From Ecdyonurus torrentis (taxonomy: Eukaryota > Arthropoda > Insecta > Ephemeroptera > Heptageniidae): a DNA stretch of 64,000 nt. Below the pieces are notes generated by a model. That model did not search any database and had not been told where the DNA came from. It was given only the letters and a program-made list of their open reading frames with translations. Shown piece after piece: positions 23,258 to 42,960 of the stretch. The DNA lies in the NCBI GenBank assembly GCA_949318235.1, contig OX439134.1:26667793-26731792 (forward strand), read 5' to 3'. Every line of letters starts with the position of its first letter. Position 1 is the first letter of the stretch. Both the position numbers and the translations under genes were made by a program.

Positions 23258-24517
23258 GCAACTTTTTAATTCTTTCTTTGCTCTATAATTATTATAATAA
23301 TTTTTTTAAAATTTATTTAAGTTAAAATTTCGCATTGATATAATTTGCATAATGTTATTTAAATTGTGCATGCATTGATGAAGAGCTTGAAAAATAATTA
23401 ATGGCTAACTTCCAGACAATATAGCCATATAGCAATTATATGTATAACATAATATAACAATATTTGAAACGGGAGTATAATGATCAACTTTACATTGGCT
23501 TTTGTATGCGCTGCCATGGCAGAACATACGTTTGTGGGATTAAATATTTCCAAAAATTACAAAATTTCTGCTAAAATTGTAATGTTATTCATTATGTGAA
23601 AAACGCACTTAATTTAAATGGTAAAATATACCGTGTGTACATGAGAGCATGAAGCTCATATTACGCTTAGAGGTATAAACTAATCTAAAAATTAGGTCTT
23701 AGCTCCAGTTCTATATAATATTGTAGTATAATAAAATAAATATAGGGATGCTTCCTAATCCTAATGTTCAAAGTATTTTGCTATAGTGATACAGCTTTAT
23801 AATCAAGGTTTATAAGATCTCTATATAACCCTTGATTATAATAATAATAATAAAAATAGAAACATAGTGGACTTCATAAGTATAAGTAAAATACAACAAG
23901 AAACATTTTCGTTGCACTATATTAGAGTTTTTTTTCTTTTTTTTTTTTTTTTATTGCTTTAGGCTATTCTGATTATTAATGAATGGACTTCGTGTTTTCG
24001 GCAAAGAGAGAGAGAGAGAAAATAATTATATTTTGCTTTTTATCTTTGAACAAATTTGATACAGATGAACATGCGAAAGAGAGAGGGGGTGAAAAAGAAT
24101 AATTCATTGCAAATTTATTGAACTTTTTTTTTTAATTACATGTTTCATAAATATGTTTTTATCACTATCCCTTATCCTAAAAGTTTGTAATTTTTTAATA
24201 TTTTTTCTTAATCTTTTCGCATACTTTTTTTAATTATACTTTCAAAACTTATTTTAATTGTTCTCTTGAAAATGTTATGAATAGTATATTATAAAACTTA
24301 TTAATTGAAAGTAAACTCCTTAATAAATAAAGTCGTCCCAAAAACTTAAATTAAGGGAGGGGAATCATACATTTATAACCTTTTCTTTTCCATCTTCAGT
24401 TTTTCCAACTTAATAAATTATTTCTTGTATTTTTGTGGCATTTATATATGTGCTAAAAAAGTGTATTGACGCCATGCAGTTCAATAGGGTTTTTGTAAAT
24501 GGCTTAATACGTGCAAA

Positions 24518-32103
<7,586 letters not shown>

Positions 32104-32149
32104 GTTAATAAAATTTACATACACGGATAGATCCTCGCTCAATCAGCGA

Positions 32150-32175
32150 CCACAAACACACTGACTATATACACG
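32150..32175 (-). promoter_or_regulatory. Possible TATA-type promoter of the protease gene
   Basis: On the minus strand GTGTATATAGTCAGTGTG lies about 55-70 nt upstream of the start codon. It combines a TATATA box with a TCAGT-like initiator, although the spacing is not canonical. Tentative. Confidence 0.3.
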
Positions 32176-32830
32176 GCTTTGGTCAACCTGCGCTGTCAAA
32201 CAACTTATACCTCGCCAGGAAATCCCTCCACACCACAATGACGTCACAATAATAATTATCAATAATCTTCACGCTGACTTAATTGCCCGCATGTTGTTAT
32301 TATATACAAAAACACACATATAATTAACTACTTAATTTTTTTTGTAAGGTCATTGAGAAATTGCCAAACTTTAATATATTTATTTATCTCTTTATTTATT
32401 TACTTTTTATGTTTTTGTTTCTTAAAACTTTGACAAAGGTCCACTGCACTAATAATAGTTTATTTTGATTCCACATTTTTTTTTTCCATTTTAAATATTG
32501 GGTGCGATTCATAAAGGCTCTTATAAACAGGCTCACTGTAAACATTTTTGACCACAAAGTTATGTGATATACAAAACATGTATACACGAATAATTTTAAT
32601 TATAATAAAGTAAAGTTATATACGTATATATAAAGTAAATATTGTAAATTGGCATTTTAGTATATACGTAAAATTTGACTATCATTTCTCAGTGCATGGC
32701 TATATTTTTTGCAAATGTTAACTTTAGCAGATGGAATATTTTATAAACTGATTGTAGCAGAAAGACATGAAATATACAATTTGGAATTATTTTTGGGAAG
32801 TACTTTGTAGAACTATGTTGATGGCTTTAA

Positions 32831-33162
32831 GGGAGTAGGGTACCAAACTTATATCTCAAAAACTAGAACGTGTTTTGGGTCTAAATTTGGTGTCATTGTT
32901 TAGCTAAAGGTCATAACTAGCCGTGATAAAAATTTCAAGATGTTTGACCGTCCCGAAAACAAAAACAAAAAAATTATTGAAATAACATTGGGCTATTAAC
33001 CTAAAATTTCAAAAAATCATATAAAATTACTTTGCACAATGACCCCCCAAAATTTTTATATATTTGAAATTGTCTCAAGCTGAAGTATCATTGTGTAAAA
33101 TTTCAGCTTTTTTTGGACGATAAAAGTTTGAGTCTAATGGCCAACGTCGGTACCCTACTCCC
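32831..33162. mobile_element. TTAA-flanked MITE, family W
   Basis: TTAA at 32827-32830 and 33163-33166. Ends GGGAGTAGGGTACC and GGTACCCTACTCCC are exact inverted repeats of 14 bp. The interior is not palindromic and has no ORF, unlike families P and U. Confidence 0.88.
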
Positions 33163-33717
33163 TTAATTGATCTTAACTCATTCCCCTGAAACCGAAGCAC
33201 ATCCCTATATAGTTTACAAAATATAATCAAAGTTCCTAAGCTACCCATACTATGGCCCATAGTATGGTAAGAATTTAGAACTATATATATGGCTATAACT
33301 GCTATAAGATGTAAAAAATAATATCTGACTTGCGTGCAGCTTAATCACTAAAACCTTTAATTTTAATTGTATACTGTTTTGTCTTTGTATAGAGAAAGTG
33401 TACTAATATATACACGAGTATATATTCTTCTTAATGCATTAATTGATTATTATACTCTCGTTTTGTTATCTAAATTAATATTACATATATTCATATTTTT
33501 AGCTTGTTATTATATAATAAGACGCTACAGTATATACCTGGTGCATTTACATATTCTTAAATTTTTACAATTTGGCGCAGCAAATTGTGAAATAGAATTG
33601 TTTAAAATGAGAAAAATTATTTTGCTGCGAAGAATCAAAATTAAACAAAAGATTAATTTAGTAAAAGAAAGTATACAGTAATAAAAATTAATAAATAATA
33701 ATAATACAAAAAGATAC

Positions 33718-33835
33718 GCCTACAGCACATGGTGTTCCCAGGCGGTCACCCATCCAAGTACTGACCACGCTCGACATTGCTTAACTTCGGTGATCGGACG
33801 AGAACCGGTGTTTTCAATGTGATATGGCCGTAGAC
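33718..33835 (-). rRNA. 5S ribosomal RNA gene or 5S-derived arm
   Basis: 118-nt 5S sequence, internal control regions intact, with CACCATGTGC instead of CACCACGTGC near the 3' end. Downstream on its strand is CGTATCTTTTTG, a plausible terminator. Confidence 0.88.
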
Positions 33836-33998
33836 GATCTAGCTAAGCAAGGCTCAGTAAATTTATCTGATAACCAGCTCGCAGTTCACAGCTATGTGAC
33901 GTCACGATAAATATTGATTTTTGCGTGTGACGTCATTTATATTGATCGCGTGAGAAGCAAGTGACGAATATCAAGCAGAATCAATGGTATATAGAATT

Positions 33999-34116
33999 GT
34001 CTACGGCCATATCACGTTGAAAACACCGGTTCTCGTCCGATCACCGAAGTTAAGCAATGTCGAGCGTGGTCAGTACTTGGATGGGTGACCGCCTGGGAAC
34101 ACCACGTGCTGTAGGC
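33999..34116 (+). rRNA. 5S ribosomal RNA gene or 5S-derived arm
   Basis: 118-nt 5S sequence with one change (ATCACGTTGAAA rather than ATCACATTGAAA) and intact box A and box C regions. It is followed by CAACTTTTTTTT, a strong pol III terminator. Confidence 0.9.
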
Positions 34117-35689
34117 GCAACTTTTTTTTGCTGTATAATTCTAATTTATTTAATTTAATTAATTGTATCAATAATATTTCTTTAAATATCTTTATTCTGA
34201 TTTCTTAATAAATATTGGGTATAGGTTCTAGGCACAGCTACAAAATATAATAATAATAATAATATATTGTTGTTGAATTCTTAAAACGAGAGTGATGAGT
34301 GATGAGCTTTTACTTTGGTATATCTCTACTGCCGTATGGAAATTTCATGCTGCGCTCAGAAAATATTGCCATCTGAATCAGAGTAGCATAGCTTTTAGTT
34401 TAGGAGTTTAGCAGTTATAGACTATTAGGATCTATATAGCTCCAGGGGTAGAATATTTTGCACATTTTATAATTTTAGGTTCAGATGTTTTATTTAACCT
34501 AAATATATATTTTTTATCTTTCTATTTTCATTTATTCTTGTAATAATAATAATTATAAAAATAATAATAAACTTTAGTAAGGCGTTGTGACTGTTGTGAG
34601 ATCATGACGCATGACAGATTTATTGAAAAACTAAAAACCTATTTAAGTGTCAAAACTTTTCTTTTATATAAATTTTTTACGAGAAGGTCTTTGAGAGCTC
34701 TTTGTTTTAGTTGCAAAATAATATTTCTCATAATATAAGAGAATGGAAAAATGAATTAAAAAAATAATATATATTGCCAGAGAAATATAGGCGTAGCTGA
34801 TTACATGCACGTTTAACAGGTTGCATAACCTGTCAACTTTGCAGGCGCACCAACATGGTTGTAATTGCAAAGAGCAAAGAGCAACAAAAAATTGAGGAAG
34901 TAACAAAAGTATAATATTATAGTTTCAGCTACATATTTACCTGAATATTATATTTCTATTATTTTTCACTAGTGACTATTATGGTATATTTTAGTATTCA
35001 GTTACTTATTTTAAAATTACTTTTATTACATTTTGGGTTGAGATAAGTGAAAATATGCATATATATGTATACATCCGCCTCTAAACATAAATATGAGTTC
35101 TTTATTTGTATTTCCATAACATAAAACCCTTTGAATCTAAACTGATAGTTTAGGGAATTAATGAATTTTAGTTTACGACCATATTACATTGACATTTCAG
35201 GCTCTAATATTGATCACAGAATTGAAACAATGTTGATCGTGGTCCGCAGTAAATGTATGCGGGCTTTACCTCTTTTTGTAGATTCTTTGTCACTTTTATA
35301 TTGTGAAATTGTGATCCATATTGAACATGTTCATTTTCGATTTTTTATATACATTTACTGATAAACGTGATTCAGTATATGATGCAAAATATTATTGGTA
35401 ATTTTTTAGTTAAATCTCCTGCAATAATAAAAGTGGCTTAAGCGCATGCTATTGTCTCGGGACGGTTCACCAAATCCACCTCATCTCACCCATTACATTT
35501 CTATTAAATCACACGTTTGGGTTTAGCCTGTTGTGTGGTATAATTTTCTATTTCATTTTTTTTTTCTTTTTTAGATATAATTTTGACACCATATATAAAC
35601 ACCTTTAATTCAAATAAATATTATATATTTAATATTTAAATTATTGAGAGTGTGTAATTTTAAGCCTATATACTTTTACACGGGAAGTT

Positions 35690-35988
35690 ATAGGGTGTAT
35701 CCGGATGACGTCATATTTAATGCGCTTGGAGGCCATACTGGAGTAGTAAACAACATTGCTCAGCATAGGACAAACTTCATGTAAGCCAATTTTCTTTGGG
35801 AAATCGGTAATTTTTATGTTATTGTTATTTATTTCACATACTTGAGATACTAATTCAACATATCTACAGCATCAATGCTTTCAAAAATATTGCATAGTGG
35901 TTTTAAACTTTTAAAATGATTTATTTTCCTATGCCACCCATGTTATTGAGTTATCCAACATGGTATCGACTTTAACATGACCCTTATA
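35690..35988. mobile_element. MITE family T, copy 2
   Basis: TATAGGGTGTATCCGGATGA, then GACGTCATATTTAATGCGCT, ATTGCTCAGCATAGGACAAA and, at the right, GACTTTAACATGACCCTTAT. Same block order as copy 1. Confidence 0.75.
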
Positions 35989-35990
35989 GG

Positions 35991-36197
35991 TTGGCTTTCA
36001 TGTTACACCGTATTAATGTGATATAAGCAGTAAATTAATGTTGAAAAGAAATGCAGCTCGACTGGATCTTTGTTTTCCCAGACCAATGCGTAATGGTAAC
36101 CAATTAATCTGGGAATCCAGTAAGAGTCCCAGTCGAGACGAATTCCTTGTCAACATCAATTTGCTACTTATATCTAACGGTGTAACATGAAAGCTAA
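35991..36197. mobile_element. Palindromic MITE, family X
   Basis: The left arm TTGGCTTTCATGTTACACCG is mirrored by the right CGGTGTAACATGAAAGCTAA, with further matching (TAATGTTGA / TCAACATCA; CTCGACTGG / CCAGTCGAG). It abuts the preceding family T element, so one may have landed beside the other. Confidence 0.75.
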
Positions 36198-36783
36198 CAA
36201 TTAAATTACCATTTTATTAATATGAAATATGAAAAAAAAATTATACAAGCTTGACTTTATCTTCGTTAATAATTACACTGAAAGTACGTTAGAGCTAAAA
36301 TAAATTTCTTTTGGGTGATTAAATAAATTATAAATTAAGATAATGGATATATGTGGAAAATAATACGTCATCTTTTTATACTACAATAAATACACAATGA
36401 GATTTTAATGAAGTTGAAATTTATTTATATACTTTGCACAGATTCATAAAGTATTTGAATTTTTTTTCGTACTGAATAATTAAATTGTATTTTAAAAAGC
36501 TTTTTTATTTTTTATTTATAAAATTATTTATAACAATAATTATATTTATGATTGGTAAATAAGATAATATAAAATATTATTTTTAAATATAAAAATAATA
36601 GATATAATATAAAAGTGGTTAAATTATACACACATATAAAATGAATATCATTTTAGATTCATTTATAAAAGAAAACAAAGCTATACATTATAGTAGTTAA
36701 ATTAATTTTTTATGATTATAATTTTATTTTTCCTATACCATTTTAATAACATTTTGTAAAATTACATTGAGTGTATATTCTAT

Positions 36784-36787
<4 letters not shown>

Positions 36788-36874
<87 letters not shown>
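36788..36874. repeat. (AT)n microsatellite
   Basis: About 85 bp of alternating AT in intergenic DNA upstream of the 3' end of gene C. Confidence 0.95.
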
Positions 36875-36877
<3 letters not shown>

Positions 36878-37728
36878 GATGTTACATTTTTATTATACTC
36901 TCTTAATGAATTATACTTGAATTGAAAATCGTATTACTTTTTATTTTAGCAGATATAAAACATTACCTCGCCACTATAACATAATAAGAAAACAAACTGA
37001 TATTATTTAAATGCAATAGAAAGACTTGCAAATGAGAATTTAATTAAAAAATAAAATAAACAAACTCAGATCTCAGAGCCTATGACAATACTATAAAAAA
37101 GTTCTAGCAGACGACTAACCGTCGTCTTGATTTAACATGCTTTCTTACGGGAGAATGCGAAGTAGCCATAACTCGAGTGTAGAATTGTTTTTCTTAATAA
37201 TGAAGTTTTTACTGCAGCTAACACAACTTCAAAACTATTACATTTTTTTTTTTAATATTTTTGAATACGTATGAATATTTTTCTTATTTATTCTCTAAAT
37301 TTCAATCAATTTAGTTACAAGTCATTTTTCCATTTAGAATTGACTTTTAATATAGGAAACTGAAAGCTTCAAAACTCAGAGTAAGTTACAGTAAAAAATT
37401 CTTATTTCATTTGTTTGTTTATTTTTTATAATTATGATTAACAGATAGTCAAAGTAGAAATTTCTAAACGTCAAAAAGATATTTACTATACTTTTACAAT
37501 AATATATATGATTCAATTTTTTTTGTCAAAGTAAAAAATCTTTGAACTTTAACTGGTGCAATGTGTAGCAATTAACAATTTTAATGTATGAATGAGAAAA
37601 TTCCTTTAATTAAAGCTTGTAAAAAAAATAATAATAATAATAAACATTATAAAAGAATCAAGCTAACAGCTATTCCTATTCTTACACTCAATGTAATTAA
37701 GTTTTTTTAATGTTTATATACAAGATGG

Positions 37729-38039
37729 TCAGGTATACTTGGCAAATATTTCACTATCCTCGATAGATTCTGGTAGGTCATGGTTCAAAGTCTCAGGCAA
37801 TCTCAGGGCGATCAATCCCGTCACTAGTGAAGCGCAACCTAGTACCATGAATGGAAGTTGTGTCCAGTAATCAGACTGAGGAAAAAATAAGTAGAAATCA
37901 GATTTTGAATTATAATGATATAGTTAACAAATTGTAAAGGTGATACAAATTTACTCCTAAAGGCTTTCAAATATATTTTTTGCCTGAAATAAGAGACTTT
38001 TAACAGTTAAATATTGGTACAGAGAGCTATTCCTACTTC

Positions 38040-38131
<92 letters not shown>

Positions 38132-40615
38132 AAATTTCAAAGTTTTACTGTTTAAACCATATAGTTTGAAATTTTCGATTGATTTATAATCTTATTTGCA
38201 ACGATTGCATTTCCTATAATATTTAATTAAAATAAAAAGCTAACAGGCATATAAAAATGACATATAACTCAGTTATAATTTTAATTGTATCATTTTAGAC
38301 TCATATATTTGTAAGTTTTTGAGTAAATATTTCATTACATATAATTAAAATATTAATATTGAACTGGTTTATCAATATCATAAATTGAAAATGACAATAT
38401 TTTATGTGATTACAAGCAGTACGTAAAACGTCTTCGTCACACTATAGAAAAGCGAGGTAGTATAATATAACCATAGATCATATGGTATATACTTACATAC
38501 TATAATGAATGAATATACTCACGAGTAGTATAAGGAAGGGTGCCAACATGCCCCCTACACCAGCTAGAGTACACGCTGCACCAAGACCTGCGTTACGTAC
38601 GCAAGTCGGAAATATCTCTGCAGAAAAGACGTAAGAAGCACCAAATGCAGAAGTGATCGCCATCTTACCAAGCATTGCAAGTAGAGTTAGGAGCCATGGG
38701 AGATCTGCGTAGTGTAGAAATTAATTAGAAAATAATCTTGCTATATATTAGATTATAATATCAAAAACCCTTGAAAAAAGAATTATGAACGCTCTGAATA
38801 AGGAACGTATTTATAACTTTTTTAAATAATGATTAATGGTGCATGCTGCACTGAAATAGAATGCGAAATAGAATAGTTGCCGACCGTGATGTCATTACGT
38901 GACTTCCAAAAGTTAATTAAAAACATTTAATGGACTCAAAAATTAGAAATTTGCATATCTTTCGATTCATGAAGAGGTTCTCTTTTAATATGCAATAAAA
39001 TAGCCCCCTAATTTTTTTTAGTCTCCTCATTAGAAATTCTTCCATCCATATTTTGAATTTATAAGTACTATAAATATAATTTTCTTCTTTTCAGTATAAT
39101 ATTTATTTCTTCGACAAATAAATTACTTCACTCACCGTCAGGCACAATGACAGTAAGAATTAAAGCCACGCTGCCCGCTATCATGGTACCACATAACACG
39201 GGCTTGCGACCAAGCCAGCTCACCGCAAACATTGCAAAGAGGTACGCAGGAATTTCTACCGCTCCAGATATCACAAAATTTACATAGTCGTTGCCAAAGA
39301 GATTTCCCGTGTTCCATGAAAGACCATAATAAGCCAGGCTGTTCACAAACCTGCGAATTACAACAGAAAAATTACTATTGTTATTTAAAATAATTTCAAA
39401 TACAAATTTATCAAATATATGAATCAAATCTTGATTTAATTTCGTAGTAAATTACGAGTGCAAGCTTTATTATTTCATATGTCATTTACAAAAAAAAAAA
39501 TGTATAATTTCTACAATAATAATTATATAATCACAAATTTAATTATATATAATATTAAAAAATACACATTATAATATCGCAAATTGTGCTTTGTCAAATA
39601 TTAAAATAAAGTAAAATGTTTCGTATTAAAAATATAACTTTATAGTAAAACCACGAGCAAAAAATTTATTCATGTACAGTACTTAGAAACGTCTATATAG
39701 GTATGGAACTAAATCCAAATGAAAAATCTGCCGTATACGATATGCTCATAAGCCTAAAATGTAAGGCAGCTTTTTCAGCATATGAGTAATTATATGCGAT
39801 ATGTTTAAAATATATATTCAGGAATGAAATAAATCAGTAATTTGAAACTGCTAATCAAAAGTTGATAAGATTGTAACGGTTTATAGGGTGTATGCGGATG
39901 ACGTCATATTTATTGCGCTTCGAGGCCATACTGGAGTAGTGTATAACATTGCTCAGCATAGGACAAACTTCATTTAAGCCAATTTTCTTTGGGAAATCGC
40001 TTAATTTTTTGTTATTTGTTATTTTTCTCACATACTTGAGATACTAATTCCACATATTTACAGCATCAATGGTCTCAAAAATATTGCATAGTGCTTTTAA
40101 CCTGGCAAAATGATTTTTTATCCTATGCTATCCATGTTATTGAGTTACCCAACATGGCGTCGACTTTAACATGAATGCATATATAGAGCCTATATAATAG
40201 AATAGACTTTTAATAGCGAATTATGAACCTTTTTTATTATTACACAGAGAATACGTAGTTTAATTACCACACTAGAAAGATGATTGCAGCATTAGTTCTT
40301 AGACTGGGGTACTTGACAATGTCATAAAGAGACGACTGACTTTGTCGGGTCTCTTGGTCTGCACGTACGTTCTCAGCTATCTTGGATACCAGGGTTTCAA
40401 GTTCACCACCCGAGATCTATGGGAAAACAAAGAGAAACATTAATTTTTTATTTGGTTATTTTCTTTTAATCTTTATTAACCAGCATTAAAACATTATTTT
40501 TTTTTCACTAAAACGTTATGCTTTTAAATGCTTCTTACCAGCGGTGACGTAGCACCAATCAGAGGCACGTACGGTAGAAAAATTCGTGGGACCACTAATT
40601 TAACATTACGCTAAT

Positions 40616-40654
<39 letters not shown>

Positions 40655-41499
40655 GATTGTTGGACATTGATTTCGGAAAAATTTAAATGAGGGATATTAA
40701 GCATACTTTAAAGTGTTTTAAGCAACTTAAAAATGAATCGTTGGTAAGAAGCATTATTATTAATATCATAGGATAAAAGAAAATAATTATTATATCTCTT
40801 AAATTTTTGTTATGAGTCGATGTTCAATGTTACGTAAATAAATGCAAGCATATATTTTATTATTTATTGCTTTGTTTTTCTACAACGCAATATTTGTGCA
40901 TTAATTATACTGTAAATTGTACGACATGAAATACTTCACTGTTATTTTCCTGTGCTGCTTGTTGCAAAATACTCGTTGCTTCTTTGACGTAACCGCGACT
41001 TAATAACCAACGTGGTGACTCGGGAATCAACCTGGGCAAAATAATATCAGAAATATATTAATTACATCCTGCAAATAACTATTTATTGATGATTGCCTTC
41101 CTTATATATTATCTCCCCTCCCCCCCTAAAATACTTCTTTGTTCTTTGCATACAAAATATGAATATCAATGTTAATAAATTAATAGTTCAACTTTAATGT
41201 TTATGTATGAGATTCAATTTTTGAATATCATTTGCATGTTTTAATAAAAGTAAGCTGTAAAAATTATTCTTTTTAAATTGCTTCGGCACTATAGTGTTAA
41301 AAAATTCAAACTTTATTTAATTAATTTCTCTAAATCGATTATGGCATCTCTATTACAAGTTAAATTTATTAACTTTTAATATTATTAATACGAAAAAAAA
41401 CAACTGAATTGCATTGTGGTTTATCCATGCAGTACGCTTTAATCGCAAGTTGCACGAGAAAAGCTTCGTCTCCTCATTCCCTGTTGCGAGACCATATTT

Positions 41500-41586
<87 letters not shown>

Positions 41587-42929
41587 CAGCATTACAGCAA
41601 CGAGTCCGGACAATTTTAATTAATTTTCAGTTTTACAATTTTTTTAGGTACAAATATTTTTCAAGATATTTTCATCACATGTAACATTGTTATTTGTTTA
41701 CGGTAGCGTAGCGGTGACTCACTCACGTCAGTAACTCACCAGCAGTACACGACAAAGCAGAGTCCAGGCAATGTAAGTGCAAGCTGCAGATCTCTCCAGT
41801 CATGAACAAGGTAAGCAAAAGCCGCGGTCAGCATGTATCCAATACTGAAGAACATTTGCATAATCACACCTGCATATTGACGCTTTGAGGCTCCAACCAT
41901 CTCGATACCTGAACAATTAATTATAGGAAATTAATAAGTAAATATATAAACCAAAAATTATTGATCTATTTTAATATTCAATTATTTTACATCGTTGGGC
42001 TTGATCGAGGTTAGGAAAATGTTAAAAATCTTTATTTAAAAATAACACGCGTTGTTATGGGTAAACAGCACTATTTTCAAGCTGAAAATTAAATAACTTC
42101 GCGGAATGATACCAAAATATGCCTTTATTTTAAGAATAGCAAGCAAAAACGTCCAACTATAAAATTTTCAGGGGGCTAGGAGATGGCAATATCGAAGAAG
42201 ACTGAAGATGAATGAAATTTATATTTTTCTAAAAAAAGTGACATTTTTCTTGTATTTAAAAGACATGTCATTTCCTAAAACTCTGTTAATTTTAAAGTGC
42301 AACGTTTTTACTTTACGTTATGGTATCATTCTGCAAAGTTATTTAATTTTCAGCTTAAAAATGGTTCTGCTTATCCCTGTAACCTTCCAGCCCAATAATG
42401 CAAGAAATTTGAATATTAAAAGTTGTTAATTAAAATGATATGGTTACCTAAGACATAACCGACAATATAGACTCCAGGTACAGTGGCACCAAGTACCAGT
42501 CTCGCGAGAACTAAGGTGAGGTAGGTCGGGGCTAACCATGTGAGAACACCGGAGAATAGCTGCGCGACCAGCGCGAAGTAAAATACAGGTAAGCGACCGA
42601 ACCTGTAATTATTTGCTGTACATAAAAAAATATATAATACTTTGTTGTGTTTTTGTTGCAAATAGTACGTTTTAATGTAATATAATTATTAAATCTCATC
42701 AAGGGTGCTTTGATCATACCTCTCACACGTACCTGTCGGACATGTCACCAAAGATGAGTGCTCCCATGAGATCACCAAACATCATAAAAGTGTTGGCTGC
42801 AGCTTTTGCCCACCCTAAGTCACACACTAATCCAAACTGAAAATAAATTTAATCATGGATTAACTTGAATGATTTTAATAAGAAAGCAGTATGTAAATAA
42901 TATTTTATTGCAAAGGCACCTTTTTATTA

Positions 42930-42960
<31 letters not shown>

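Larger units (their letters stand above)
22844..23269. mobile_element. Palindromic unit with divergent 5S rRNA arms, copy 2
   Basis: The cleanest copy: AAAAAAAGTTGCGCCTACAG on the left mirrors CTGTAGGCGCAACTTTTT on the right, so the inverted repeat extends about 10 bp beyond each 5S end. The spacer (22975-23139) has the same blocks as copy 1 but reversed. It lies about 0.9 kb upstream of gene B. Confidence 0.88.
21933..24517. other. Intergenic between transporter gene B and the protease gene
   Basis: Should contain the promoter of gene B. It holds a (GA)n near 22475-22501, the second 5S-armed palindrome (22844-23269) and small GA/T tracts. No coding exon is supported. Confidence 0.6.
33708..34128. 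mobile_element. Palindromic unit with divergent 5S rRNA arms, copy 3
   Basis: Same structure and same spacer orientation as copy 2. The left outer end AAAAAGATACGCC is slightly diverged; the right end GGCGCAACTTTTTTTT is intact. Spacer 33836-33998 has GTGACGTCAC and GTGTGACGTCAT palindromes. Confidence 0.86.
32176..37728. other. Intergenic between the protease gene and transporter gene C
   Basis: AT-rich and largely made of repeats: a TTAA element (32831-33162), the third 5S-armed palindrome (33708-34128), MITEs at 35690-35988 and 35991-36197, and an (AT)n tract (36788-36874). The stretches between them show no coding exon I can support; the 104-aa open frame at 33367-33681 has no recognisable features. 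Confidence 0.6.

Noticed and set aside
33367..33681. 104-aa hydrophobic open frame in intergenic DNA
   Set aside because: Composition follows AT-rich sequence; no motif, no plausible start context and no splice or paralogue support.
41409..41684. Open frames with Arg-Glu repeats
   Set aside because: They arise from a (GA)n microsatellite between transporter exons.
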